Source: Deinococcus multiflagellatus
Lineage (GTDB): Bacteria; Deinococcota; Deinococci; Deinococcales; Deinococcaceae
Assembly (NCBI RefSeq): GCF_020166415.1
Contig: NZ_JAIQXV010000019.1
Span: 35,922-99,921, forward strand
DNA length: 64,000 nt
Direction of reading: 5' to 3'
Made by a program: the position numbers and the translations under genes. Every line of letters starts with the position of its first letter. Within the stretch, counting starts at the first letter, position 1. The notes beneath the pieces were generated by a model. It worked only from the letters and a program-made list of their open reading frames with translations, had not been told where the DNA came from and searched no databases. Below are positions 1 through 9,725 of the stretch, piece by piece.

Positions 1-408
1 AAAGCAGGCGAGGTGGTGGGCACACACCTGCGCCACCCCCACCTCGCCCAGCCGGGCGCGCTCGGCCGGGGTCAGCAGCGCGGCGAAGGCGGCCGGGTGC
101 CCCAGTGCCGGGTGGCCGCCTTCGCGGATCGCAGCGCGCAGGAAGGCCGCCACCTCGGACGGGTTCAGCCAGAAGCCGAACATCAGCTGATCCGACAGGG
201 CGTCCAGCCGCCGCATCCGCCCCGGGTCCAGGCCCTCGCGCACCAGCCGCCGCGCCAGGTCCTGCCGTTCCAGGCGCAGGGCCGCGTACCCGGCGAGCGA
301 CAGCTGCTCGCCCTGCGGTGTCACGCGGCCCCCCACCGCGCGGCGCAGGCGGTAGGCCAGCACGTATTCCTGGTACTCGCGCAGCATTTCGGAAACGGGC
401 GCGCTCAC
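1..408 (-). CDS. Hypothetical protein, N-terminal part (cut by window edge)
   Basis: A minus-strand reading frame opens with GTG at 408 and runs off the left edge after 136 codons without a stop. The protein begins VSAPVSEMLREYQEYV and is rich in Leu, Arg and Ala, with helical repeats such as MLREYQEYVLAYRLRR. I see no signal peptide, membrane segment or known catalytic motif. The GTG start is chosen because the helical, conserved-looking sequence begins there; no strong Shine-Dalgarno is visible. The codon pattern (G/C at third positions) is that of a real gene, while the plus-strand frames over the same stretch are Gly/Pro/Arg/His-rich shadows. Family unknown. Confidence 0.6.
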   Translation of the reverse strand, partial: MSAPVSEMLREYQEYVLAYRLRRAVGGRVTPQGEQLSLAGYAALRLERQDLARRLVREGLDPGRMRRLDALSDQLMFGFWLNPSEVAAFLRAAIREGGHPALGHPAAFAALLTPAERARLGEVGVAQVCAHHLACF

Positions 409-827
409 GGGGCCACCGGAAACGACGGGGGGAGAAAGCGCACTGGGAGCCTGCCCATCACGCGCCCATTCTAGGGCGGGCGCCGGCGGCCCGCCGCTGG
501 GGTTCTCCTCATGCGCGCCGCATCTGGCCGGGGGCGGCCGTGGGGCGGCGCGTGGCCTGGGATGAAGGGCACGGACTTACGCCAATGCGCCGCGGTCCAT
601 GAGGGGGGCCTGGGGCCCCCACACGCCCCTTTCACGCCCGTCCAACACAGGCGGGTCATGCTCGCTGCACCCACACGGGTCAAAGCAGCGGGGACAAAGG
701 CCACGGGCCCGCCTTCTAAGCTGAGGGCACACGTTCGTCTCTGGTCCCCTGCCGCAGGCCGCCCCCGGTCTGGGCGCCCCTCCGCCCTGGTCTGCTCGCC
801 CCCTTTCCCACCTTGCCAAGGAGACCC
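409..827. other. Intergenic region between divergent genes
   Basis: This stretch of 419 bases has no convincing gene. The open frames crossing it are low-complexity Arg/Pro/Gly shadows. A possible -10 TAAGCT lies at 716-721, about 107 nt before the next start codon; the same hexamer forms the -10 of the tRNA-His promoter later in the window. Confidence 0.5.
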
Positions 828-1106
828 ATGCACCTGCTGCGCCGCGCCCACGAATTTGAATACCGCTCTGGCCAGGGCCGGGACGAACTGGGGCTGGCCG
901 ACATCTGGGCCGATGCCGGGGCCACCCGCGCCGTGGTGGTGCTGCGCGGGATTCCGCCCGCCGAGGCGCAGAGCGCCCTGAGCGCCCTGGACCACAGCGC
1001 CCTGCCCTACCTGCTGCGCCCCGACACCCGCGTGCTGGTGCTGACCCTGCGGCCCTGCGCGCTGGGCCAGAAGGCCCGCGCTGTGGTGCTCCCGCTGAGC
1101 GCATAG
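828..1106 (+). CDS. Small hypothetical protein (92 aa)
   Basis: The start is ATG 828, preceded at the right distance by AAGGAG (819-824); an upstream in-frame TTG at 813 lies before this Shine-Dalgarno and is rejected. The protein starts MHLLRRAHEFEYRSG and has alternating beta-type segments (RAVVVLRGI, RVLVLTLRP), so a small alpha/beta domain is likely. No signal peptide or metal-binding cysteines are seen. It is convergent with the next gene, whose stop lies 20 nt away. I do not recognise the family. Confidence 0.7.
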   Translation: MHLLRRAHEFEYRSGQGRDELGLADIWADAGATRAVVVLRGIPPAEAQSALSALDHSALPYLLRPDTRVLVLTLRPCALGQKARAVVLPLSA

Positions 1107-1125
1107 GGGCCCCCGGCGCCCGCCC

Positions 1126-1560
1126 CTACTCCAGCACGAAGCGCACGCCTTCTTCAAAGGTCACGGCCGTCACCTGGGCGCGGGGCAGCACCTGATTGCG
1201 CCGCCACGGCATCCACTCGGTCTGGCCCCCGGCGCTGCGCAGAAAGCCGCGCACGCCCACCTCCACATACCGGGCGGGGCCACCCAGCAGCGCGGCCAGG
1301 GCGGCGCGCACCGCTCCCGGGTCGCGCAGCGGGCCAGTCAGGCGCGCAGACGGCACCCCGGCCGCCGGGTCAGGCGTGGCGGCCGGGTCGGCGTGCAGCG
1401 GCGAGGGGTGGGGCCGGTAGAGGTCCACCGTCAGCCCCTCCAGGGCCAGCAGGGCGGCGCGCGCCTGCGCTTCGGGCAGCGGCTGGGCAAAGGCCACGTG
1501 GATATCCAGTTCAAAGCCGCGCACGCCCTTGTCCGTGCGGGTGGAGGTGGGGCCCGTCAT
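1126..1560 (-). CDS. Hypothetical protein (144 aa), coupled to DinB-like gene
   Basis: The ATG at 1560 overlaps the TGA of the upstream DinB-like gene as ATGA, so translation is probably coupled; longer in-frame extensions into the upstream gene are rejected for that reason. The protein starts MTGPTSTRTDKGVRGFE and has alternating strands and helices (FELDIHVAFAQPL, ARYVEVGVRGFL, VTAVTFEEGVRFVLE), with a Pro/Ala-rich linker in the middle (about residues 50-75). There is no signal peptide or membrane segment. No family is recognised; the coupling suggests a joint role with the DinB-fold protein. Confidence 0.65.
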   Translation of the reverse strand: MTGPTSTRTDKGVRGFELDIHVAFAQPLPEAQARAALLALEGLTVDLYRPHPSPLHADPAATPDPAAGVPSARLTGPLRDPGAVRAALAALLGGPARYVEVGVRGFLRSAGGQTEWMPWRRNQVLPRAQVTAVTFEEGVRFVLE

Positions 1561-2084
1561 GCGCCCGCGCTCCGTTCCAGCGCGCGGCGGTGCCCGGCCA
1601 GATGGGCCGCCACCATCCGCGCCCAGTCCAGGGCGTCCAGCTCGCCAAAAAAGGGATGCCACAGGGTGCGTCCCGGCGTGGGGCGCAGGTCGGCGGTGGC
1701 CGCTTCCAGGGCCGCGCGGCCCTGCGCCCAGCGGGCCGGCCACTCGGCCCAGGCCAGGCCTGTCTCGCTGGGGCGGGTGTGGGGGGGTGCCACGCGGCGG
1801 CCTTCGGGGCTCAGCTCGCCGGGCGTCTGGGGGGCCGGGCGCACCTCGCGGTCCGAGAGCAGCAGGGCCAGCACCCGGGTAATGGACTCGTTGATCAGGG
1901 CCACATGCTCGGCTTCCTGGGCGGGGGTCCAGTCGCGGCCCGGCTGCACGCGCGTCCAGTCGGTCTCACGGCCCCGCAGATGGGCCTCAAAGGCGTCCAG
2001 TTCGCTCCGCAGGCGCGTGTGCACGGCCGCCGGGGTCTCGCCCATGGGGGCCAGCGCGGCGCGGTCCAGGTGGGGGGTGGTCAT
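1557..2084 (-). CDS. DinB superfamily protein
   Basis: This 175-residue protein has the layout of DinB/YfiT four-helix-bundle proteins, which bind a metal through three spaced histidines and act as thiol-dependent transferases or hydrolases. Candidate ligands are the His in the segment WTPAQEAEHVALIN (about residue 60) and the pair in MVAAHLAGHRRALE near the C terminus. The start is ATG 2084, with TACACT (2092-2097) ending 7 nt upstream, which fits a leaderless transcript. It lies 24 nt after the protease-nuclease gene and overlaps the next hypothetical gene by four bases, so it may be transcribed both from its own promoter and by read-through. The true substrate is unknown. Confidence 0.75.
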   Translation of the reverse strand: MTTPHLDRAALAPMGETPAAVHTRLRSELDAFEAHLRGRETDWTRVQPGRDWTPAQEAEHVALINESITRVLALLLSDREVRPAPQTPGELSPEGRRVAPPHTRPSETGLAWAEWPARWAQGRAALEAATADLRPTPGRTLWHPFFGELDALDWARMVAAHLAGHRRALERSAGA

Positions 2085-2091
2085 GGGCGCC

Positions 2092-2097
2092 AGTGTA
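2092..2097 (-). promoter_or_regulatory. -10 element, leaderless promoter of DinB-like gene
   Basis: TACACT on the minus strand ends 7 nt before the ATG at 2084. Confidence 0.5.
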
Positions 2098-2108
2098 CGC
2101 CGGGGGGC

Positions 2109-4025
2109 CTACGTCCCCAGCCCCCGGCTGAAGTCCGTGATGGCCGCCCAGTCTGGACGGTCAATCAGGGGGTTGCGGTTGCCCTGCAGGACAAAAATGG
2201 CGGCGTTGCGGTGGCGCTCCCAGTCGCCGGGGGGCTGCGCCGCGTGCCACGCCAGCAGGGTCTGCAGGTGGCGCGGCGCGTACTGGCGCACCACGCCGGG
2301 GTAGCGCAGCAGAAAGTACAGCGTGGCGCGCGCCGCCGCGCCCTTGCCGGCCGCCGGCTCAAATTCGCCGGGCTCGCGCCGGCCGCAGTCGCCCCGCACC
2401 ACCTCGTCGTGGTCGGGAAAGTCGAAGTAGGGCGTGTTGCCCCGGAAGGCATTGCAGGCGGGCTCGCAGGCAAACAGGTGGTGTAGGTCGCCGCGCATGG
2501 GCTCGCGCCGGGCAAACCACGACTGCGGCACCACATGCTCGCAGTTGTAGGGCAGGGCGTCTTCCAGGGCGGCCACATCCAGGCCTTCCTGGGTGGCCAG
2601 ACGGGCGCGGCGCTCGGCGGCCGAGCGGTCGGCGGCGATCAGTTCGGCGGGGCTATGCACCCGGCCGGAATACAGGCTGCGCAGCAGGCCGTCGGGCCAC
2701 AGGTCCACCCAGGGATACAGGTGCCGCGCCGGATCGTAGCCCAGAGGGCGGGTGTGGGTGCGGGCCAGCACCTCACTCAGGGCCTGGAAGCGCTGGGGCG
2801 GGGTCAGGTCGGGCCCCACCCCGGCGAAATAATCGGCGGCCTGCGCCGCATCGTCCGGGTCCAGGTAGGGGCGGGTTTCGGGCACGGGGGCTGGGGCAGG
2901 CGGGGCCACCTGCAGGCTCAGGGTCACTGGAAAGGTCACGCGGCCGTCAGGCGCTGGGGTCACGGTGCCCAGATGAATGGCCCCCGGGCCGGGTTCGCCC
3001 CGCTCCTGGCGCGGCGCCGGGCGCGGGGCATTGAGCACTTCGCTCAGCAGGGGCGAGGCGGCCTCGGGGCGGGCGCGCAGATCGGCCACCAGGCGGCTGA
3101 TGCGCACGCCCTCGTTGGCGATCCAGTCCAGCTCGGTGTCGGGATCGTTGGGGCTGGCCACGCGGCCGTCGCGGCGCAGCACGCGGCCCTGGGCGTCGGT
3201 GCGCGGCACGCCGCTGTGGTGCAGGGCCACCACCTCCCAGGCGTCGTTAAACACCGGGCTGCCGCTGCTGCCGGGGGCGGTGTCGGTTTCGTAGTGCAGA
3301 AAGTCGGGCAGGCGGTCCACCAGCCGGTTCTCGCGCAGGGCCACCTGTTTGGGCTCGCCGCCAGGGTGCTGAATGATGCTCAGCGCCTCGCCCACCACGT
3401 GCTTGTCCGGGGCGTCCAGCAGCGGCAGGTAGCCGAACGGCTGCGTCTCGCCGCGCACCGCCACCAGGGTGTAGTCCAGCGCCTCGCTCGTCACGAACAG
3501 GGTGTCCGGGTCCAGGGTCAGGGTCACGCGCTCCCGCAGGGTGCCGTCGGGGCGCAGCTCGTAGCCAAACTCTGCCTGCGCGCCCCGCGCGTCCTCCGGG
3601 CTGCTCAGCACGTGGTGGTTGGTGACCAGCACGCGGGGGCTGCACAGCCAGCCGGTGCCGTACCCGGCCGGGCGTCCCCGGGCGCCGCCCAGCACCACCC
3701 GGGCCACGGCGTCGGCCGCCGCGCGGGCCAGGTCCAGGTAGGCCACCCCCAGCAGGTCGTTGGTGCCCAGCAGGCGCTCCAGGTTGTGCCGGGTCACGGT
3801 GGGCAGGTGCTCGGCCACCTGGGCCGGCTGGCGCTCGCCGCTGGCCAGCGCCTGGGCGTCGGGCAGGGGCACGCCCAGCCGGGTCAGGCGGGCCGCCAGG
3901 CGCTCGGGGGTGTCGGCAGCGCCGGTTCCCTGCACGTCCAGCCGTTCCAGCCGGGCCCGCCGCTGCCCTTGCCGAAGCTCGAAACGGGCCTGGGTCGCGC
4001 GCAGCACCTCTGGGGGAATGGTCAT
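2109..4025 (-). CDS. Trypsin-like serine protease fused to endonuclease I-type nuclease
   Basis: The 638-residue protein joins two hydrolases. After a helical N-terminal part (about 1-110) comes a chymotrypsin/V8-fold peptidase with a complete triad: His in TNHHV (about 138), Asp in LDYTLV (about 184) and Ser in GSSGSP (about 254). A Pro-rich linker (about 330-385) leads to an Endonuclease_1-type domain with NCEHVVPQSWF (about 493), GDLHHLF (about 511), NAFRGN (about 524) and GNRNPLIDRP (about 614), the hallmark blocks of the EndA/BsrN family. No signal peptide is evident, so it probably acts in the cytoplasm. TATGCT (4032-4037) ends 6 nt before the ATG, indicating a leaderless mRNA. The family members named are normally secreted single-domain nucleases, so the fusion is odd; a protease-controlled nuclease effector is my inference. 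Confidence 0.88.
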   Translation of the reverse strand: MTIPPEVLRATQARFELRQGQRRARLERLDVQGTGAADTPERLAARLTRLGVPLPDAQALASGERQPAQVAEHLPTVTRHNLERLLGTNDLLGVAYLDLARAAADAVARVVLGGARGRPAGYGTGWLCSPRVLVTNHHVLSSPEDARGAQAEFGYELRPDGTLRERVTLTLDPDTLFVTSEALDYTLVAVRGETQPFGYLPLLDAPDKHVVGEALSIIQHPGGEPKQVALRENRLVDRLPDFLHYETDTAPGSSGSPVFNDAWEVVALHHSGVPRTDAQGRVLRRDGRVASPNDPDTELDWIANEGVRISRLVADLRARPEAASPLLSEVLNAPRPAPRQERGEPGPGAIHLGTVTPAPDGRVTFPVTLSLQVAPPAPAPVPETRPYLDPDDAAQAADYFAGVGPDLTPPQRFQALSEVLARTHTRPLGYDPARHLYPWVDLWPDGLLRSLYSGRVHSPAELIAADRSAAERRARLATQEGLDVAALEDALPYNCEHVVPQSWFARREPMRGDLHHLFACEPACNAFRGNTPYFDFPDHDEVVRGDCGRREPGEFEPAAGKGAAARATLYFLLRYPGVVRQYAPRHLQTLLAWHAAQPPGDWERHRNAAIFVLQGNRNPLIDRPDWAAITDFSRGLGT

Positions 4026-4031
4026 GCGGTC

Positions 4032-4037
4032 AGCATA
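4032..4037 (-). promoter_or_regulatory. -10 element, leaderless promoter of protease-nuclease gene
   Basis: TATGCT on the minus strand ends 6 nt before the ATG at 4025. No clear -35 is seen. Confidence 0.55.
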
Positions 4038-4140
4038 GCGGGTACGGTCAGAACAAAATCAGGCACCGCCTTTTGAGCAGGGGCAAATCAGTGGGTGTCG
4101 GCGGGGTCCGGGGCCTGTCCGGGGCGCAAGCAGGCCAGTT

Positions 4141-4650
4141 TCACGCTGTCCCAGCGCTGGCCCTGCTCAAGAGGCGGCCCTGGGGAATGCGGGCGCACTC
4201 GGTGTAACCCGCGCGCTCAGCGGCGCGCATCAGCCGCCCGTTGCCGCCCCAGGTGGTCAAGGTCAGGACATGGGCGTCCGTCTCGGCAAAGGTGGCGGCG
4301 GTCCACAGCCGCAGCGCCTGGGTGCCCAGCCCCCCGCCCCAGTGCGCCGGGTCGAAGATCAGCACGCCCAAGTCCCACCAGCCGCCGCCTGCGGGCGCTT
4401 CCTCGCTGCGCGACACCTGTCCCACACACTGCCCGTGCAGGTCCAGGATGCGCAGGTGGGGCGAGGGTGGCTGGTCCTCGGCCCGCGCCACGAACGCCGT
4501 GAGGCTCAGGTCGGAGGGAGGACGGGCCGCATGAAAATACGGCGCGTCCCACTGCTGCCACGCCGGGGCCTGCTCGGCGTGCATCCAGCGCCACAGCACG
4601 GCCAGATCATCGGGCTGGCGCCCACGCAGCCGCAGGTCAGAAGGAGACAT
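4141..4650 (-). CDS. GNAT family N-acetyltransferase
   Basis: This 169-residue protein has a GNAT fold. The acetyl-CoA loop is WGGGLGTQALRLW (about residues 105-117), followed by the late strand and helix NGRLMRAAERAGYTECARI that is typical of RimJ/RimL-like acetyltransferases. The start is ATG 4650, with TAAAGT (4658-4663) ending 7 nt upstream. It points away from the ABC-F gene, so the 110-bp gap between them holds two divergent promoters. The acceptor substrate cannot be told from the sequence. Confidence 0.85.
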   Translation of the reverse strand: MSPSDLRLRGRQPDDLAVLWRWMHAEQAPAWQQWDAPYFHAARPPSDLSLTAFVARAEDQPPSPHLRILDLHGQCVGQVSRSEEAPAGGGWWDLGVLIFDPAHWGGGLGTQALRLWTAATFAETDAHVLTLTTWGGNGRLMRAAERAGYTECARIPQGRLLSRASAGTA

Positions 4651-4657
4651 GGGTCAG

Positions 4658-4663
4658 ACTTTA
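4658..4663 (-). promoter_or_regulatory. -10 element, leaderless promoter of GNAT gene
   Basis: TAAAGT on the minus strand ends 7 nt before the ATG at 4650. Confidence 0.5.
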
Positions 4664-4747
4664 GAGGGCGCGGCGAGCTTCGGTGGCTGCATCTGAGGCC
4701 CCCGCGGTGAGGCCCATCAGCCCCACCCGGCTTTTCCCCAGTCCCTC

Positions 4748-4753
4748 TATACT
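4748..4753 (+). promoter_or_regulatory. -10 element, leaderless promoter of ABC-F gene
   Basis: TATACT ends 7 nt before the GTG at 4761 and decides the start of that gene. Confidence 0.6.
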
Positions 4754-4760
4754 GCGGGGC

Positions 4761-6633
<1,873 letters not shown>

Positions 6634-6635
<2 letters not shown>

Positions 6636-6887
6636 GGACCTCGCCCCTCCCATTTCAACGTTTCATACGCCTTCCGAAAAATTCCGTAATACGTTACGGA
6701 ATTTTTCCGACCGGACTGATTCAGCTGCGCAGCAGAGGGAGAGGGAAAAAATACGGATTTCCGGGAATTGGGCTGGCACAGCGCCGAAGGCGGGGAACAT
6801 CCAGTTCTTTTCTGGATGTGACGGAAATGGACGGCAGTCCGTATCAGAAGAGCGCCGAAACGTTTCCATGCTCGGGGCGAGGTCCTT
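6634..6887. mobile_element. MITE-like element with terminal inverted repeats
   Basis: AAGGACCTCGCCCC at 6634-6647 is repeated perfectly inverted at 6874-6887; with mismatches the arms extend to about 32 bp, to the ACGTTTC at 6659-6665 and its partner at 6856-6862. Inside lies a strong palindrome, GAAAAATTCCGTAA with its complement (6676-6707). No reading frame is supported. A diverged relative lies near 27680-27750 in the opposite orientation. The stop codon of the ABC-F gene is formed at the left junction. The element may belong with the small non-coding repeats known from Deinococcus. Confidence 0.6.
6676..6707. repeat. Perfect 14-bp-arm palindrome inside the MITE-like element
   Basis: GAAAAATTCCGTAA (6676-6689), four-base loop TACG, then the exact complement (6694-6707). 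It is AT-rich in a GC-rich genome and would form a stable stem on either strand. Confidence 0.8.
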
Positions 6888-7035
6888 GTTTCGCCTCTCG
6901 CTCTGCGACGCAGCTGTTCCAGCCCGCTCGGTTGATCTCAAGATCAACAGCGAGTGACTGAGCGCTCCGCACTTCTGGACAGCGGGGCACACGCCCCCAC
7001 GGTCCAGGCTTATCCTGAGCAGCAGAGTCAGGATT

Positions 7036-7542
7036 ATGCAGAGCCCCCAGACCCACCCGACCCAGACGCCCACTGTTCAGGACGCGCACGCCCGCTCACT
7101 GCAACTGGCGGCCGAGGCGTACCTGGCCCACAGCCATCCGCGGGCGCCGCTGCGGCTGGACCGGGTGAACCTGCACGGCGTGGTTTACCGCAGTGCGCCG
7201 GACCCAGCCGCCCTGCGCCTGAATCGCCCGCTGGCCGAAGAAGTCGTGATGGTGGCGCTGGCGGCGGGCGAAGCGGCGGCCCTCAGCGGCGCCGGGGCCA
7301 TGACCGCAGGCCGCGACGCCCGCATGCTGCTGTCGTGCGCCCTGACGGACCCCGACGAACTCGACACGCTGGACGCCTACCTGGGTGTGCTGCGGGGCCG
7401 CGCCCGCTCGCGGCTGCGCCGGGCCTGGAGCGAAGTAGAGGTGCTGGCCGCAGGCCTGCGTGAGCACGGCGAACTGGACGCCGCCCAGGTGGCCCACCGC
7501 GTGGCCTGCGCCCAGGGCATCCGCGCCAGCCTGCTGAACTGA
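7036..7542 (+). CDS. Hypothetical protein (168 aa)
   Basis: The start is ATG 7036; a weak AGGA lies just upstream and no better start is in frame. The protein is Ala/Leu/Arg-rich and mostly helical after a short polar head (MQSPQTHPTQTPTVQD). Segments such as RLDRVNLHGVVYRSAPD and LPxRARSRLRRAWSEVE-type helices suggest a soluble alpha-helical domain. No signal peptide, membrane segment or catalytic motif is seen. It stands alone between the repeat element and the DUF1540 gene. Function unknown; codon usage supports it as real. Confidence 0.7.
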   Translation: MQSPQTHPTQTPTVQDAHARSLQLAAEAYLAHSHPRAPLRLDRVNLHGVVYRSAPDPAALRLNRPLAEEVVMVALAAGEAAALSGAGAMTAGRDARMLLSCALTDPDELDTLDAYLGVLRGRARSRLRRAWSEVEVLAAGLREHGELDAAQVAHRVACAQGIRASLLN

Positions 7543-7785
7543 GGGCAGCCCGCCGGCCCGGCGCAGCCCCAGCTGAAGATGAGCCGGCCATGAGCCGGTG
7601 GTGGCGGTGTGCGCCCACACGGGCCTGGTCCACACTGGAAAATGCCGCTTGGGGCCGCCGCGCACCGGGCAACGCAGCGTAAGCCCATCTGTGCGCTCGG
7701 ATTTTGGAGCCTCCCTTTACCTTGCAGGCTGCCTCACGTTGCCCCGGCGGCGCAGGGGGCAGCCTGGGCACACGGAGGTTTCACC

Positions 7786-7974
7786 ATGAATGACCGCGAA
7801 CCCCAGAGCATGGTCAGCCGCTGCGACGCCACCACCTGCCGCTTCAACGACGACATGAACTGCACCGCTGGCCAGATTGAGGTCAGCCTGAGTGGTCAGA
7901 CCGCCCAGTGCCTCACCTTTACGCCCGAAGGGGGCATGAGTGACAGCTACGGCATGACCGCCGAGAACAACTGA
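7786..7974 (+). CDS. DUF1540 domain-containing protein
   Basis: This 62-residue protein matches the DUF1540 pattern: a cluster of four cysteines spaced as C-x4-C-x7-C followed by a late Cys (RCDATTC, NDDMNC, TAQCLTF), with the typical CTAGQIEV strand after the third Cys. Such proteins probably bind a metal ion, but no function is established. ATG 7786 has a good Shine-Dalgarno (GGAGG, 7774-7778); longer upstream frames are rejected. A clear terminator hairpin follows the stop. It is monocistronic. Confidence 0.85.
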   Translation: MNDREPQSMVSRCDATTCRFNDDMNCTAGQIEVSLSGQTAQCLTFTPEGGMSDSYGMTAENN

Positions 7975-7988
7975 CCAGCGTCTTTTGG

Positions 7989-8020
7989 GGGCCGGGCACG
8001 AATGCCCGGCCCATTCTCTT
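7989..8020. terminator. Bidirectional terminator hairpin
   Basis: GGGCCGGGCA-cgaa-TGCCCGGCCC forms a perfect 10-bp stem between the convergent DUF1540 and phosphotransferase genes; a T-rich tract follows on the plus strand. Confidence 0.75.
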
Positions 8021-8143
8021 GTGGGCCACCAGGTTCTGGATGGATGAGGCATGGGGTCCTTCAGGCGTGGGCTGCCCGTGGCCCTGTGTGGGGCAAAAGA
8101 GGCCGGTGCCAGCCTCTGCATCCACGCCCTGTTCGGGGTGAAC

Positions 8144-9043
8144 TCAAGGGGCCGCCAGTCGGGGCAGCGAGGTGGGCGCAGCCGGTGCCCAGCCATGCAG
8201 GCGCCCCAGGCACCCGTGGGCAAACCCCACCGCCTGCGCCATCTGTTCCCGGCGCCGGGCCCGCGCGGCGCGGTGCTGGGCGAGCAGCAGGCCAAACAGC
8301 GCTGCGTCCTCGTCACAGGGCAGCCCAGCGGCGGCCGCCACCTGGGCCGCCGCGGCCCAGCCATGAAAGTACGCGGCGCTGGCCACGTCCCACGCGGCGG
8401 GCACGCAGGCGGCGTCCCCAAAATCCAGCAGGGCCGCCAGTCGCCCGCCGCGCCAGATCAGCTGCCCGGCGTGCAGGTCGGTGTGGCACACCCGGGTGGG
8501 GGCGCCAGCGGCCCGCTGGAACTCGGGGGTCAGGGCGTCCAGGTGCGGCTGCAGGCTGCGGTCGGCCTGCACCAGCGGTTGCTGGTCCAGCGGCAGCGGC
8601 CCAAAGGGCCAGGCGCTGGGCAGACGTGAGCGCACCCCCGCACCCGGGTCCTGGGCTTGCCCCTGCAGCACCCGGGCGTCATCGGCCAGCAGACCATGCC
8701 CGCTGTGCGGCAGGGCGTGTAGCACCCGCAGCGCACGCCCCAGGTCGGCCCAGCCCTGCACACTGGGGGGCTGGTGGTCGCCGCCCAGCAGGATATCCAC
8801 GCAGTAGGTCTGCTCGCCGCGCAGCACCCCCGCCGCCAGCACCGGGGGCACCGGCACCCCCTGGGCGGCGAGGCGCCGCTGCACCTGGGCTTGCACGGTC
8901 AGCCGGGCCTCAGGGCCCAGGGCCATGCGGGCCACCCGCCGCCCGTCACTAAAGGCCAGACAGGTCGCGCCGCGTCCCAGGGGCTGCGCGCCGGGCCCCA
9001 GCAACAGGCGGGCATCGGCGAGCGCCTGCGCCTCAGCGAGCAT
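8144..9043 (-). CDS. Aminoglycoside phosphotransferase-family kinase
   Basis: This 299-residue protein has the APH/choline kinase fold. The catalytic loop reads CHTDLHAGQ (about residue 184; the usual Asn is Gln, seen in some family members), and the metal-binding motif is DFGDA (about 205). The N-terminal nucleotide-binding lobe holds LGRGATCLAFSDGRR. Many such proteins are not resistance factors but phosphorylate sugars or metabolites. The ATG overlaps the 3' end of the uridine kinase-like gene by 11 bases, so the two are co-translated. The pairing with a small-molecule kinase suggests salvage metabolism, but the substrate is unknown. Confidence 0.85.
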   Translation of the reverse strand: MLAEAQALADARLLLGPGAQPLGRGATCLAFSDGRRVARMALGPEARLTVQAQVQRRLAAQGVPVPPVLAAGVLRGEQTYCVDILLGGDHQPPSVQGWADLGRALRVLHALPHSGHGLLADDARVLQGQAQDPGAGVRSRLPSAWPFGPLPLDQQPLVQADRSLQPHLDALTPEFQRAAGAPTRVCHTDLHAGQLIWRGGRLAALLDFGDAACVPAAWDVASAAYFHGWAAAAQVAAAAGLPCDEDAALFGLLLAQHRAARARRREQMAQAVGFAHGCLGRLHGWAPAAPTSLPRLAAP

Positions 9044-9725
9044 GGATCACCGCCGGCCGCTGGAGATCTGTGTAGTCCAACACCAGGCCCGCGTGCGCCT
9101 CTGGGGTCGCGGCGGCGAAATACAGGCGGTGCCCCTGCACGTAGCGGCGGTTGCTGGGCGCGCATGGGTCCGGCGAACCATACCCTGGGCCCCGCGCCGC
9201 GCCCCGGGGCACCGAGACCTCGAACGGCACCCGCAGAAACACCGAGTCGTCCCAGAAGGCCCGCAGCTCCGGCCGGTGCAGAAACAGGCCGTCCACGATC
9301 AGCAGGCTGCCGGCTGCGGCAGTCTGGGCCGGCTGCGCCACCGGTTCGTCGTGCTCCACATCAAACACAGCCGGGCGGTACTGCAAGCTCCCGCCCGGTG
9401 AAAGGGGCAGCAGGAGTTCCCGGTGCAGGGCCTCCAGATCGTAGGAATCCTCGTAGAAACCCTGGGGTGAGGCCCGGCCCTGGCGATAGCGCACGGCGCG
9501 GGGGTGATGAAAATCGTCGGTGCTGGCGCGGATGACCGCGCGGCCCCCGGCCCGCAACTCGCGGGCCAGCTCATCGGCCAGCGTGGTCTTGCCCGCACCG
9601 TCTACGCCGTCGATCGCCACGCGCAGCACCGGGCGTGCGGGCTGAGCGGCCAAGCGGGTCACCAGCCACGACAACAGCGCCTGCCGGGTCGCGTGGGCCC
9701 GCAGGTTTGGAGGGGGAGCGCGCAT
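9033..9725 (-). CDS. Uridine kinase-like P-loop kinase
   Basis: The 230-residue protein carries Walker A GVDGAGKTT (about 39-47), the following TDDFHHPRAVRY segment typical of uridine kinase-related P-loop kinases (substrate-binding Asp), and a Walker B-like strand SLLIVDGLFLHRPEL. The family phosphorylates nucleosides or related small molecules in salvage. Its ATG overlaps the stop of the telA-like gene by one base (TGATG), and its 3' end overlaps the phosphotransferase gene, so the three genes form one translationally coupled operon. It is longer and more diverged than classical Udk, so the substrate is not certain. Confidence 0.82.
   Translation of the reverse strand: MRAPPPNLRAHATRQALLSWLVTRLAAQPARPVLRVAIDGVDGAGKTTLADELARELRAGGRAVIRASTDDFHHPRAVRYRQGRASPQGFYEDSYDLEALHRELLLPLSPGGSLQYRPAVFDVEHDEPVAQPAQTAAAGSLLIVDGLFLHRPELRAFWDDSVFLRVPFEVSVPRGAARGPGYGSPDPCAPSNRRYVQGHRLYFAAATPEAHAGLVLDYTDLQRPAVIHAR

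Noticed and set aside
2535..4076. 513-residue open frame on the plus strand
   Set aside because: Antisense shadow of the protease-nuclease gene.
8144..9043. Antibiotic resistance gene
   Set aside because: The phosphotransferase fold alone does not show resistance; the operon context points to metabolism and it is not on a mobile element.
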